Shown piece by piece: positions 7,360-16,744 of a stretch of DNA of 56,877 bases. A program made the position numbers and the translations under genes. Below the pieces are notes generated by a model. That model was not told the origin of the DNA and did not search any database. It saw only the letters and a list, made by a program, of their open reading frames with translations. The stretch lies in NCBI RefSeq assembly GCF_001545035.1, contig NZ_FCOJ02000049.1, positions 1 to 56,877 on the forward strand, read 5' to 3'. The stretch comes from Caballeronia glebae (GTDB taxonomy: Bacteria; Pseudomonadota; Gammaproteobacteria; Burkholderiales; Burkholderiaceae). Every line of letters starts with the position of its first letter. The stretch's first letter is position 1.

Positions 7360-9066
7360 TTACATGTTCGGATAGTTCGGCCCGCCGCCGCCTTCCGGCG
7401 TCACCCATACGATGTTCTGCGTCGGGTCCTTGATGTCGCAGGTCTTGCAGTGCACGCAATTCTGCGCATTGATTTGCAGCCGGTCTTCGTCCTTGCCGTC
7501 CGTCTCGTCCCTGACGAACTCGTACACGCCCGCCGGACAGAAGCGCGCTTCCGGGCCCGCGTAGGTGCGCAGATTGACGTCGATGGGCACGTTCCCGTCT
7601 TTCAGCGTCAGATGCGCGGGCTGGTTCTCTTCGTGATTGGTGTTCGAAATGAACACGGACGACAGCCGGTCGAACGTCAGCTTGCCGTCCGGCTTCGGAT
7701 AGACGATCGGCGTGCACTGCGCGGCAGGCTTGAGCGTCTCGTGATCCGCGTGCCGGTGATGCAGCGTCCACGGCACCTTGCCGCCCAGCAGCTTCTGCTC
7801 GATGCCCACCATCAGCGTGCCGAGGTAGAGGCCCTTGCCCATCCATTGCTTGAAGTTGCGCGCGCGGTGCAGCTCCGTGTGCAGCCAGGAGCGCCGGAAC
7901 GACTCCGGATAGGCCTCCAGCTCGTCCGATTCCCGCCCGGCCTGCAAGGCGTCGAATGCGGCATCGGCGGCGAGCATGCCGGTCTTGAGCGCCGCGTGCG
8001 AGCCCTTGATGCGCGACGCGTTGAGAAAGCCCGCATCGTCGCCGACGAGCGCGCCGCCCGGAAACACCAGCTTCGGCAAGGACATCAACCCGCCCGCCGC
8101 GATCGCGCGTGCGCCGTACGACACGCGCTTGCCGCCTTCGAGGAACGTGCGGATTGCCGGGTGCGTCTTGTAGCGCTGAAATTCCTCGAATGGCGAGAGG
8201 TACGGGTTCGTATATCCGAGTCCGACGACGAAGCCGACCATCACCTGATGATTGTCGAGGTGATAGAGGAACGAGCCGCCGTAAGTGTCGGTCTGGAGCG
8301 GCCAGCCTGCCGTGTGAATGACGAGCCCGGGCTTGTGCTGCGCCGGATCGATCTCCCACAGCTCCTTGATGCCGATGCCGTACACCTGCGGATCGACGCC
8401 CTCGCTCAGGCCGAAGCGCGCCGACAGCTGCCGCGCGAGATGACCGCGCGCGCCTTCGCAGAACAGCGTGTACTTCGCGTGAAGCTCCATGCCGAGCTGG
8501 AAGGCCTCGGTCGGCTGTCGGTCGCGGTCGACGCCCATGTTGCCCGTCGCCACGCCTTTAACCGAGCCATCATCGTGATAGAGCACTTCGGCGGCGGCGA
8601 AGCCCGCGAAGATCTCGACGCCCAGTGCTTCGGCCTGCTGACCCAGCCAGCGCGTCAGGTTCGCGAGGCTGATCACGTAGTTGCCGTGATTCCTGAAGTT
8701 CTCCGGCAGCGCCCAGTTCGGCACGGCCCGCGCGCCTGTTTCCGACAGGAACAGAAAGCGGTCCTCGGTCACCGCGACATCGAGCGGCGCGCCTTGCGCT
8801 TTCCAGTCGGGAATGAGCTCGTCGAGCGCACGCGGGTCCATGACTGCGCCCGACAGAATATGCGCGCCGATCTCCGAGCCCTTTTCGAGCACGCACACGC
8901 TGATCTCGGCGCCCTGCTCCGCCGCACGCTGCTTCAGGCGAATCGCGGCGGACAGTCCGGCCGGGCCGCCGCCGACGATCACCACGTCGTACTCCATCGA
9001 TTCACGCGGACCGTATTGCTCGATCCAGTTCGTCGACGCCTCCGTGCGGGCGTTGTCCAACGTCAT
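7360..9066 (-). CDS. Electron-transfer flavoprotein-ubiquinone oxidoreductase
   Basis: 568 residues, full length for ETF-QO. It passes electrons from reduced ETF to ubiquinone at the inner membrane. The FAD-binding VGGGPAGLSAA is at residues 31-41, and the C-terminal ferredoxin-like region has NCVHCKTCDIKDP plus FCPAGVYEF for the 4Fe-4S cluster. A strong AGGAGG site precedes the ATG at 9066. It lies 38 bases behind the acyl-CoA dehydrogenase gene, linking that enzyme to the respiratory chain. No ETF alpha or beta genes are in the window. Confidence 0.94.
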   Translation of the reverse strand: MTLDNARTEASTNWIEQYGPRESMEYDVVIVGGGPAGLSAAIRLKQRAAEQGAEISVCVLEKGSEIGAHILSGAVMDPRALDELIPDWKAQGAPLDVAVTEDRFLFLSETGARAVPNWALPENFRNHGNYVISLANLTRWLGQQAEALGVEIFAGFAAAEVLYHDDGSVKGVATGNMGVDRDRQPTEAFQLGMELHAKYTLFCEGARGHLARQLSARFGLSEGVDPQVYGIGIKELWEIDPAQHKPGLVIHTAGWPLQTDTYGGSFLYHLDNHQVMVGFVVGLGYTNPYLSPFEEFQRYKTHPAIRTFLEGGKRVSYGARAIAAGGLMSLPKLVFPGGALVGDDAGFLNASRIKGSHAALKTGMLAADAAFDALQAGRESDELEAYPESFRRSWLHTELHRARNFKQWMGKGLYLGTLMVGIEQKLLGGKVPWTLHHRHADHETLKPAAQCTPIVYPKPDGKLTFDRLSSVFISNTNHEENQPAHLTLKDGNVPIDVNLRTYAGPEARFCPAGVYEFVRDETDGKDEDRLQINAQNCVHCKTCDIKDPTQNIVWVTPEGGGGPNYPNM

Positions 9067-9104
9067 ACCGCCTCCTTCTCTCAGGCTCAGGACACGCGTA
9101 CGCG

Positions 9105-10907
9105 TCAGAATTGCGCTTCGTTCAATGCGAACAGCGGATCGTCGCCGTGCGCGCAGACGATGGCGGTTTCGAGTCCGCGGGCCTGCGTCAGCACGTATTC
9201 GGAGAAGCAGTGCGCGGTCGCGATCTTCGCGCCGTAGAACTGCGGGTCTTCGGCCCGCTTGCGTTGCGCCGCGAGCAGCGCACGCGCCATCTGCCAGCCC
9301 GACAGCACGATGCCCGCGAGCTTCAGATACGGCACGCCGCCGGCGAACACCGCGTTCGGGTCGCGCTTGCCCGATTCGAGCACGTAGGCGACGACGTTCG
9401 CGAGCGCCTCGCGTCCATCGGCGAGACGCCGGTGCACCGCCTCGAAAACACGCGCGGCGTCGCCGGCATCGGTCGAGCGCAACGATTCGAGCGTCGCGTC
9501 GATTTCCTCGAGCAGCGCATGTGCCGCCGCGCCGCTGTCGCGAAGCGTCTTGCGGCCGACGAGATCGTTGGCCTGAATCGCCGTCGTGCCTTCGTAGATC
9601 GACAGGATCCGCGCGTCGCGATAGAACTGTGCCGCGCCCGTCTCCTCGATGAAGCCCATCCCGCCATGCACCTGAACGCCGAGACTCGTGATGTCGACGG
9701 CCATTTCGGTGCTCCAGCCCTTCACGATCGGCACGAGATATTCGTTAATCGCCTGATGCCGTGCGCGGCTCGCCGCATCCTCGTCGTGATGCGCGAAATC
9801 CGCGTGCGCGGCCGCGACATAGGCAAGCGCACGCGCGCCTTCGGTCAGCGCGCGCATGGTGCCGAGCATCCGGCGCACGTCGGGGTGGCGGATGATCGCG
9901 ACCGAGCCCGCGTCCGAACCGTCGACGGGGCGGCTCTGAATCCGCTCCTTCGCGTACTCGGCGGCCTTCTGATAAGCCGCATCGGACAGCGCGATGCCCT
10001 GCAAACCGACGCCGAAGCGCGCCGCGTTCATCATGATGAACATGTACTCGAGACCGCGGTTCTCCTCGCCCACGAGATAGCCGATCGCACCACCCTTGTC
10101 GCCGTACTGGAGCACGGCCGTCGGACTCGCCTTGATCCCGAGCTTGTGCTCGATCGACACGCAGTGGACGTCATTGCGCGCGCCGAGGCTGCCGTCGTCG
10201 TTCAGCAGGAATTTGGGCACGAGGAACAGCGAAATGCCCTTCACGCCTTCCGGCGCATTCGGGGTGCGAGCCAGCACGAGATGGACGATGTTCTCGGCCA
10301 TGTCGTGCTCGCCCCAGGTGATGAAGATCTTGGTGCCGGACACCTTGTAGGTGCCGTCGCCCTGCGGTTCGGCGCGCGAACGCACGAGCGACAGATCGGA
10401 GCCCGCCTGCGGCTCGGTCAGATTCATCGTGCCGGTCCAGGCGCCCTCGACCAGCTTCGGCAGAAAGCGCGCCTTCAACTCCTCCGAGCCCGCGGTCAGC
10501 AATGCCTCGATAGCGCCGTCGGTGAGCAGCGGGCACAACGCAAAGGAAAGGTTGGACGCGTTGAGCATCTCGATGCACGGCGACGCGATAAGCTTCGCGA
10601 GGCCCTGACCGCCGAATTCCACCGGATGGCTGATGCCTTGCCAGCCGCCTTCGGTATATTGGCGGTAGGCGTCGCTGAAGCCGGGCGTCGCCGTGACCAT
10701 GCCGTCGCGCCATTCGCTCGGCCGCTGGTCGCCCGCAGCGTTCAACGGCGCGATGACTTCGGCGGCCAGCTTCGCGCCTTCGTCGAGGATGGCTTGCGCC
10801 GTGTCCGCATTCGAATCCGCAAGACCCGAAAGCTGGCTGATTCTTGCAAGACCTGCCAACTCTTCCATGACAAACATCATTTCCTTGACGGGCGGCGTGT
10901 AGCTCAT
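9105..10907 (-). CDS. Acyl-CoA dehydrogenase (600-residue type)
   Basis: About 600 residues from the ATG at 10907, preceded by AGGAGCGATCAG; an upstream in-frame start at 10931 has no such site. FAD enzyme making the trans-2-enoyl-CoA. Visible are NLTEPQAGSDLS and KIFITWGEHDM in the beta domain, VQVHGGMGFIEETGAAQFYR, and ILSIYEGTTAIQANDLVGRK at the end of the helical domain. An extra C-terminal domain of about 120 residues is typical of the long FadE/DmdC-like subgroup. First gene of the oxidation operon. Confidence 0.93.
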   Translation of the reverse strand: MSYTPPVKEMMFVMEELAGLARISQLSGLADSNADTAQAILDEGAKLAAEVIAPLNAAGDQRPSEWRDGMVTATPGFSDAYRQYTEGGWQGISHPVEFGGQGLAKLIASPCIEMLNASNLSFALCPLLTDGAIEALLTAGSEELKARFLPKLVEGAWTGTMNLTEPQAGSDLSLVRSRAEPQGDGTYKVSGTKIFITWGEHDMAENIVHLVLARTPNAPEGVKGISLFLVPKFLLNDDGSLGARNDVHCVSIEHKLGIKASPTAVLQYGDKGGAIGYLVGEENRGLEYMFIMMNAARFGVGLQGIALSDAAYQKAAEYAKERIQSRPVDGSDAGSVAIIRHPDVRRMLGTMRALTEGARALAYVAAAHADFAHHDEDAASRARHQAINEYLVPIVKGWSTEMAVDITSLGVQVHGGMGFIEETGAAQFYRDARILSIYEGTTAIQANDLVGRKTLRDSGAAAHALLEEIDATLESLRSTDAGDAARVFEAVHRRLADGREALANVVAYVLESGKRDPNAVFAGGVPYLKLAGIVLSGWQMARALLAAQRKRAEDPQFYGAKIATAHCFSEYVLTQARGLETAIVCAHGDDPLFALNEAQF

Positions 10908-11087
10908 CTGATCGCTCCTGGCACACAGCATTCCGAGGAGAGTCTCGCGGCTGCGGCAAACGTTGATATGTTGCGATGCATGGTATCAACGCTGCCCGGC
11001 TCCTTTGATACCGGAAGCTGCCTTTTCATTGACAAAACGTGCCAAATGAGGCGAGCCATCGAAGTGAAATGGCCGTGTTGCCGCGAA

Positions 11088-12092
11088 TTAGCCGTCCGTT
11101 CTCTGCCGATAGGCGGCGGGCGTGCTGCCGGTCCAGTGACGGAAGGCGCGATGAAACGCGGTCGGATTATCGAAACCGACATCGTAGGCGATCGTCGCGA
11201 GGGCATCGTCCGACCGGGTGAGGCGCTGAATCGCAATGTCGCGGCGCACTTCGTCCTTGATCGCCTGGAAGGTTGTGCCCTCCGCTTCGAGACGGCGGCA
11301 CAGCGTGCGCACCGAATAGTGAAGCTGCTGCGCGACGGCATCGACGGTCGGCGTTGTTGGCAAGCCGCCGGCGATGCACTGGCGCACCCGGTGACACACC
11401 ACCTCTTCCGTGAACGACACAAAAATCCAGTCCTCCGGCGCACGCTGAAGGAAGGCGTTGAGGTCCGATTTTCGCTGCCGGATCGGGCGATCGAGATAAG
11501 CCGCATCGAACGCGATGAGGGTGCGATCGCGCCCGAAACGCACCGGGCCGGGAAACAGATACAGCAGATCGCTGGGCTGCGGGGGGCGCTGAAATTGGAA
11601 CACTGCTTCGATGAGCGGAATCTTCTCGCGTATCAGCCATGACGCCACGCCGTGCACGAGCTTGAGCATTAGCTCCCGCGCGAGTGCGCTTGCCTGCGGA
11701 CCGCCCGGGTTCGCTGCGAATTCGACGGTCCCGTGCGGTCCATCGCGGCGCGAGACAAGCTGGAAATCATCGAGAATCAGATGAAAGAACTGCCCGAAAC
11801 GATGCAGCGCGACTTCGAGCCGTGGCGCGTCGAGCAAACTGAGGCACAGGAACTTGAGCGTGCCGTTGCGCAACGGACGCGCAAAGACGCCGGGCATCTC
11901 GTCGTCGAGTTCCATGGCGAGCAGCCGGTAGAGCGTCGAGAATTGCTCCTGCGTGACGCGCGCTGCCGGAATGCCGAGCAACTCGTGCGGGATGCCGGAA
12001 TGCTCCGCGAGCCGCACGACCGCGGCGCGGTCGGCGCCGGAAAGGAAGCCGTTGACGATTGAAATCGGAACTGTGGCGGGCGGAGGGGCCAT
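11088..12092 (-). CDS. AraC-family transcriptional regulator
   Basis: 334 residues. Residues about 15-210 form the helical sensor domain of the OruR/ArgR-like AraC group (QEQFSTLYRLLAMELDDEMP, LCLSLLDAPRLEVAL). The last 100 residues hold the double HTH: VDAVAQQLHYSVRTLCRRLE and ATIAYDVGFDNPTAFHRAFR. It lies 180 bases upstream of the acyl-CoA dehydrogenase gene on the same strand and is the obvious candidate regulator of that operon. The inducer is unknown, plausibly an acyl or fatty compound. Confidence 0.9.
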   Translation of the reverse strand: MAPPPATVPISIVNGFLSGADRAAVVRLAEHSGIPHELLGIPAARVTQEQFSTLYRLLAMELDDEMPGVFARPLRNGTLKFLCLSLLDAPRLEVALHRFGQFFHLILDDFQLVSRRDGPHGTVEFAANPGGPQASALARELMLKLVHGVASWLIREKIPLIEAVFQFQRPPQPSDLLYLFPGPVRFGRDRTLIAFDAAYLDRPIRQRKSDLNAFLQRAPEDWIFVSFTEEVVCHRVRQCIAGGLPTTPTVDAVAQQLHYSVRTLCRRLEAEGTTFQAIKDEVRRDIAIQRLTRSDDALATIAYDVGFDNPTAFHRAFRHWTGSTPAAYRQRTDG

Positions 12093-12531
12093 GACGAGAT
12101 CGGCTAGATGCTAAGGCGAGACAGAATTCTGTCATATAAGTCGCGTGGTCCGCCGCGATATCCCGATCTCACGGGGAACGTCCCTATCCGACCCGCTTCG
12201 GTCAGATCACCTCCTCCAACGGTCATTCAGCCGATGTCGGTTCCTTCGAACCGAATTGGCCGAACTTCGACGGATGATTACCGTCTCAGTTCGCTCCTCG
12301 GCGGCCTTTCGCAGCGGCCTGCCCACGGACAGTTCCTCGCGCCGAAAGAGGCCGTGGGCCGGTCTGCAACGATCACTGCGCTACAATCGCCCCATGTAAA
12401 TGTGCTTGGCGTAACGGTCATGGCACTGTCGCCGGTCAGCAGTTAGTTCGCCCGACGCGCAGCCCGATCAGGCAGCGCTGCCTTTTTCGACGGACGACTA
12501 GAGCCGTCGGTCAGAAAAAGGGATAAATGCG
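12093..12531. other. Intergenic region with an orphan terminator
   Basis: About 440 bases between the AraC gene and the divergently oriented PH-domain gene. No convincing protein frame. It holds a TACAAT hexamer at 12382-12387 and, 84 bases on, a clean intrinsic terminator, so a short transcript of about 100 bases is possible. Confidence 0.4.
12471..12487 (+). terminator. Intrinsic terminator without an obvious upstream gene
   Basis: The perfect palindrome GGCAGCGCTGCC (12471-12482) is followed at once by TTTTT (12483-12487), the classical intrinsic terminator for + strand transcripts. The nearest upstream protein gene runs the other way, so the terminated RNA is either a small RNA or a leader of the PH-domain gene. 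A second inverted repeat, CGACGG (12488-12493) with CCGTCG (12504-12509), follows directly. Confidence 0.6.
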
Positions 12532-13053
12532 ATGGCCAATCAGGTGATTTTCAGCGGCGCACCGTCGCAGGTATGCAACCTTCCGGCGCTCCTTAAGGGG
12601 GGCGTTGTCATGGCATTGATTGGCGGAATACATCTCTGCACGTCGAACTCTTTCCCGCTTCAGTGGAATGTGCTGCTTGCACAAGCCGGCGCGGTTTTGA
12701 TCGGTGTCGGTTTACCGTTCGTCAAGACCGCATTCACTCGAATCGCCATCGATACCGCACGAATTACCTGGACGCAGGGCATTCTGCATCGCCGTGTGTC
12801 GACTCTCGAGCTTTCCCGGATTCAAAGCATCACCTCGATCCACCCGTGGTGGCTACGCCTCTTCGGCACCGGCTCGATCATTCTGACGACCAACGATGTA
12901 GCGCATCCCGTGAGGCGTTTGCCGGCCATCAGCAACGCGGATCAGCTCTGCAAGAGGCTCGACGAGGCGGTAGCTGTGCATCACGGACGGCATATTCCCC
13001 CATACACGAATGATCCGAACGCACCTGGTTACTCTCAGGTGCACAGTATTTGA
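12532..13053 (+). CDS. Membrane-anchored bacterial PH-domain protein (YdbS-like)
   Basis: 173 residues. Two hydrophobic segments lie near residues 22-38 and 46-66, the usual hairpin anchor. They are followed by a bPH2-type domain: ITWTQGILHRRVSTLELSRI, then SIHPWWLRLFGTGSIILTT. Such proteins are membrane associated and have no defined reaction. The C-terminal tail is hydrophilic. It stands alone, downstream of the orphan terminator, with a possible GGGATAA ribosome site. Confidence 0.75.
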   Translation: MANQVIFSGAPSQVCNLPALLKGGVVMALIGGIHLCTSNSFPLQWNVLLAQAGAVLIGVGLPFVKTAFTRIAIDTARITWTQGILHRRVSTLELSRIQSITSIHPWWLRLFGTGSIILTTNDVAHPVRRLPAISNADQLCKRLDEAVAVHHGRHIPPYTNDPNAPGYSQVHSI

Positions 13054-13153
13054 ACGGGCGACATCAGTTCGCAAATGCCAGATCGTTGTTGACAGTTCAA
13101 TGCAGGCCAGGCTCGGGCTGTCGGCATCGGCTGCACGCGATCAGATGCGCGCT

Positions 13154-13537
13154 TCAGGACCGAGCGGCCGATGGCGCAAGTGCACGCAAGAGTGCGCGTT
13201 CATCGAACGGCTTCTGACAGCGCGAGTGCCGCTGGTAGCGCGGGTCGACCGATTCTTCGCCATAGCCGGTCGCGAAGATGAACCGGATCTTCCGCTGTAC
13301 GAGGGCGTCGGCGATCGCATACGACTTCTGGCCATGTAGATCCACGTCGAGTATGGCCGCATCCACCTGCTCGCGCCCGCTCTCGACCAACGACAGCGCT
13401 TCATCCGCCCAGCCCACGGGGCCGATCACGCTCGCGCCCGCTTCTTCCAGCACACCCGCCACAGCAAGCGCTACCAGGTAGTCGTCCTCCACGACCAGCA
13501 CCTTGCAACCCTGCAGCGGTTTGCTCTCGTCAGCCAC
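13154..13537 (-). CDS. Single-domain response regulator
   Basis: 127 residues from a GTG at 13537 with a strong GGGGAGGAG site upstream. It is a stand-alone receiver domain: acidic pocket VLVVEDDY, phosphoacceptor Asp64 in AAILDVDLHG, the Thr in FIFATGYG and the Lys in CQKPF. There is no output domain. The start overlaps the end of the HWE kinase gene by eight bases, so the two are translationally coupled and form a cognate pair. It resembles the small receivers that accompany HWE kinases in light or stress signalling. Confidence 0.88.
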   Translation of the reverse strand: MADESKPLQGCKVLVVEDDYLVALAVAGVLEEAGASVIGPVGWADEALSLVESGREQVDAAILDVDLHGQKSYAIADALVQRKIRFIFATGYGEESVDPRYQRHSRCQKPFDERALLRALAPSAARS

Positions 13538-14801
13538 GTTTCGTCTCCTCCCCTGTGCCTGCGCGCGTCCGTACGGGCTGCAGCGGGATCTCGATGTGAC
13601 ATGAAATGCCGTCGTCCCTGAAGACCAGTTCCGTCTGCGCGTGCAGGGTGAACTTGAGGGCCTTTTCGATAAGCTCGCGGCCAAAACCGGCTTTCGTCGA
13701 ATCCGGCTTTGTGGTCAGCCCGCTCTCGTGCCACCGGATCCGGAGCGCACGCACGCCCTGGGCGTCCGGACCGATGTCCCAGCCGAGTTCGAGCCGCGCG
13801 GCACGATCCTTGAGCGCACCGTACTTGATCGCATTCGTCGCCAGCTCATGCAGCACGAGCGCAACCGTCTGCATGCTGCGAAAGCCGAGCGGCGCAGAAG
13901 GACCGCTGATGGTAATCCGTTCGCCGTCTGCCACGCCCAGTGCCTCAAACTCCAGCCGCACCATATCCCTGAGGTCGATCAGGTCGCCGTCGGCGTCACC
14001 GATCAGCCCCTGCAGCCGGCCCAGCGCCGCCAGGCGGCTCACAAATGTATCGAGCACGGGCCCGCGGCTGAGCGTCTGCTGCGCAATCGACTGGATGACC
14101 GACAGCAGGTTGCGCGTTCGGTGCTGCAGTTCCGCGATCAGCACATCCTGCCGTTCCTCGGCGTTGACAAGGCTCGTGATATTGACGAATGCGACGACCA
14201 CCCCTTCTGTCTTCTGATCGGTGTTGCGATACGGCGTGAGCCGCACCAGATAGTGCGTGGCGCCGTCCGGGCTGCTGACCCGACGTTCCTGCGCCTGCTG
14301 CGCGGCAAACACGGCGGCGATGTCCTCTTTCAGGCCCGGCAGGTTGAAGCTGCTGGCGAGTTCCGTAATGGGCCTGCCCATGTCGCCGGGACGGATGTTG
14401 AAAATGCCGTCCATCGCCGGTGTGAACGACCTGATGACGAGATGGCGGTCCAGAAACACCGTCGCCACCGAGGTGCTCTCAAACAGGTTTTTGAGGTCGT
14501 TGTTCGAACGGTCCAGCGCTTCGATCTTGCCGTTCAGTTCGAAGTTGACGGTATGCAGCTCCTCATTCAGCGAGACCAGCTCTTCTTTCGACGCTTCCAG
14601 TTCTTCGTTCGAAGACTGCAGTTCCTCATTGACCGACACCAGCTCCTCGTTCGACGACTTCAGCTCTTCCAGCGCCGTCTCGTACTCCTCGATCATCGAT
14701 TGCAGGCGCTCGCGGGTGTCGCGCAGTTCCTTTTCAACCTGCAGGGCGGCGCCGTCGTGGGTCGCCTGTGCGCGCGCCAGTGCTTCCTCACGCGTGAGCA
14801 C
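13530..14801 (-). CDS. PAS-HWE histidine kinase, C-terminal half of a frameshifted CheB-CheR kinase
   Basis: 423 residues if started at the GTG at 14801. A coiled coil of repeated SSNEELEASKEE-type heptads (about residues 30-95) leads into a PAS domain (VATVFLDRHLVIRSF). The HWE kinase core follows, with the phosphoacceptor His in AELQHRTRNLLSVIQS, the N-box in LHELATNAIKYGAL and the diagnostic W-x-E in RIRWHESG. The preceding CheB-CheR frame overlaps by 14 bases and would continue straight into this one if one base were removed near 14832, so this was almost certainly one protein. Confidence 0.85.
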   Translation of the reverse strand: MLTREEALARAQATHDGAALQVEKELRDTRERLQSMIEEYETALEELKSSNEELVSVNEELQSSNEELEASKEELVSLNEELHTVNFELNGKIEALDRSNNDLKNLFESTSVATVFLDRHLVIRSFTPAMDGIFNIRPGDMGRPITELASSFNLPGLKEDIAAVFAAQQAQERRVSSPDGATHYLVRLTPYRNTDQKTEGVVVAFVNITSLVNAEERQDVLIAELQHRTRNLLSVIQSIAQQTLSRGPVLDTFVSRLAALGRLQGLIGDADGDLIDLRDMVRLEFEALGVADGERITISGPSAPLGFRSMQTVALVLHELATNAIKYGALKDRAARLELGWDIGPDAQGVRALRIRWHESGLTTKPDSTKAGFGRELIEKALKFTLHAQTELVFRDDGISCHIEIPLQPVRTRAGTGEETKRG

Positions 14802-16683
14802 GGGCCCCTGGTCGGTGAATACGACCAGATAGCAGATCGCCCGCGGTCTGTCCCGCGAGCGGTTCGACCGTCAGGCTGATGATCTGCACCCGGCCATCGT
14901 CGCTATCGACGGCCACGCCATCGCGGGTCACCCGCCGGCCCGACTCGACCGCTTCGCGAAACACCGCCCGCAGATCGAGCCCGAGACCCTTGCGTGCCAT
15001 CGACACAAGCTGCCGGGACGGCACGCCCGGCGCGGCCTCCAGATACTTGCCGGTGCGCCCCGAGTAATAGACGACTTCGCCCTCGCGTGTGACCAGCACA
15101 TGCGGCGGCGCAAAACGCTCCAGCATGTGGGCGTCAACCATGTGTCGCAGTGCGGTCGCGCTGGCAGGCGGCCGGCTCGTCGTATGGAGCGCCATCTGTC
15201 CGATGCGCGCTGAGGCGAGCGTCGCGGGTACGCGGAGCTGTGGCGACACGTCGTCGCGCCGGCGGAAGATGCGATGCTTCTTGTCGACGGGTGTAAAAAG
15301 CTCATCGAACTGGCTGACATTCTCGGAGGTCCCGAGGAACAGGTAGCCGTCCGGGCGCAGCGCGTAGTGGAAGGTCGGGATGACCTGGTTCTGTACCTCA
15401 ACGCCGAAGTAGATCAGCAGGTTTCGGCAGGAAACCAGATCGATGCGCGAGAAAGGCGGGTCGCGAATGACGCTGTGCGGTGAAAAGACACACAGGTCGC
15501 GGATTTCCTTGGCGAGCACGTAGCTGCCGCCATCGGCGACGAAAAACCGCTCGCGTCGTGCCTCTGACACGCCGTCAAGCATCTGGGCAGGGTAACGTGC
15601 CGCGCGCGCCACCGAGAGCGCGTGGTCGTCGATATCCGTGGCAAAAACCTGCACGCGCGGCACCGGATCGCGGCCATCGAGCTGCTCGCGCAGCAGCATG
15701 GCAAGCGAGTACACTTCTTCCCCCGTCGCACAGCCAGGTACCCACACGCGTACGGTGTAGTCGGGTCCGCGACGCTCGAACAGTTTCGGCAGCACCTCGT
15801 TCGCGAGACTGTCAAATGCACTCGCGTCGCGAAAGAAGCTGGTCACGTTGATCAGCAGATCCCGAAACAGCGCGCTCACCTCTTCCGGGTCCGCCGTGAG
15901 GCGGGCAATGTAGGCATCGGGAGTTTCAACCTGCAGGACTTGCATGCGTCGCTGCACGCGCCGCAGGAATGTCTTCACCTTGTAGCCGCTGAAGTCGTGC
16001 CCCACCTGGTTGCGCAGGATCGTGCAGATTGCGTCGCGCGCCTCGTCAAGCGCCGTACTCTGGGCTGCGTCGTCGTTACCGGCGGCGATGCCGTCGAGCG
16101 TAAATGCGCCGCGGGCAAAATCAACTAGACGGGCGCCCATTGCCTCGGCGGGCACCGCAAAGTCAACGAGCCCCGTGGAAATGGCGCTCGCGGGCATGTC
16201 GGGATGATGCGGACCGAAACCGTCGGCCGCCTGCGCAAGCGTAAGCCCGCCCGCCTCCTTGATGGCCTTGACGCCCAGTGTGCCGTCCGAATCGCCGCCT
16301 GACAGCACCACGCCCGCCGACAGTTCGCCGATATCGGCGGCGAGCGCGCTGAAAAAGACGTCAATATGCTTGCGTTCGCGCTGCAGAGCCTTCTGCGCCT
16401 GCATGCGCAGCGTGCGCCTGTCGATGGAGAGCAACGCGTCAGTGGGCAGCAGATAAACGTTGTCGATTTCTACGGCCGTACCGTCGGCAATCGTATGCAC
16501 AGGCATGGGCGAAAAGCGCGCAACAATCTCCGGCAGCATGCTTTCGCGATCCGGGCTCAGGTGCGTGATGATCACGCACGCGAAGCCCGGATTTTCCGGC
16601 ACACCGCGAAAGAAGCCTTCGAGCGCTTCCACTGCGCCGGCTGACGCGCCAATCCCGACAATCGGAAAATCGGTTGCTGACAT
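14788..16683 (-). CDS. CheB methylesterase-CheR methyltransferase fusion, N-terminal half of a frameshifted kinase
   Basis: 631 residues from the ATG at 16683 (AGGAGG upstream). CheB domain, residues about 5-190: GIGASAGAVEALEGFF with the catalytic Ser, a His in ITHLSPDRESML and the Asp in SGGDSDGTLGVKAIKEAGG. CheR domain, about 210-480: LLINVTSFFRDASAF and the SAM-binding VWVPGCATGEEVYSLAMLL. A PAS-like segment follows. The last 12 residues (GRIHRPGARAHA) are out of frame: the family continues as YLVVFTDQGP, which is present one base away. It is either a recent frameshift or a sequence error. Confidence 0.85.
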   Translation of the reverse strand: MSATDFPIVGIGASAGAVEALEGFFRGVPENPGFACVIITHLSPDRESMLPEIVARFSPMPVHTIADGTAVEIDNVYLLPTDALLSIDRRTLRMQAQKALQRERKHIDVFFSALAADIGELSAGVVLSGGDSDGTLGVKAIKEAGGLTLAQAADGFGPHHPDMPASAISTGLVDFAVPAEAMGARLVDFARGAFTLDGIAAGNDDAAQSTALDEARDAICTILRNQVGHDFSGYKVKTFLRRVQRRMQVLQVETPDAYIARLTADPEEVSALFRDLLINVTSFFRDASAFDSLANEVLPKLFERRGPDYTVRVWVPGCATGEEVYSLAMLLREQLDGRDPVPRVQVFATDIDDHALSVARAARYPAQMLDGVSEARRERFFVADGGSYVLAKEIRDLCVFSPHSVIRDPPFSRIDLVSCRNLLIYFGVEVQNQVIPTFHYALRPDGYLFLGTSENVSQFDELFTPVDKKHRIFRRRDDVSPQLRVPATLASARIGQMALHTTSRPPASATALRHMVDAHMLERFAPPHVLVTREGEVVYYSGRTGKYLEAAPGVPSRQLVSMARKGLGLDLRAVFREAVESGRRVTRDGVAVDSDDGRVQIISLTVEPLAGQTAGDLLSGRIHRPGARAHA

Positions 16684-16744
16684 ATCTATCGCGCCTCCTG
16701 CTTCGCGCGTGGGCGTCGGCCGGGGGGCGCTGTGTCCTGCGCGT

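Noticed and set aside
7339..11642. Very long open frames (632 and 843 codons) on the + strand
   Set aside because: They lie opposite ETF-QO, acyl-CoA dehydrogenase and the AraC gene. Their protein is Arg/His/Val-rich and matches no family; they are antisense shadows of GC-rich codons.
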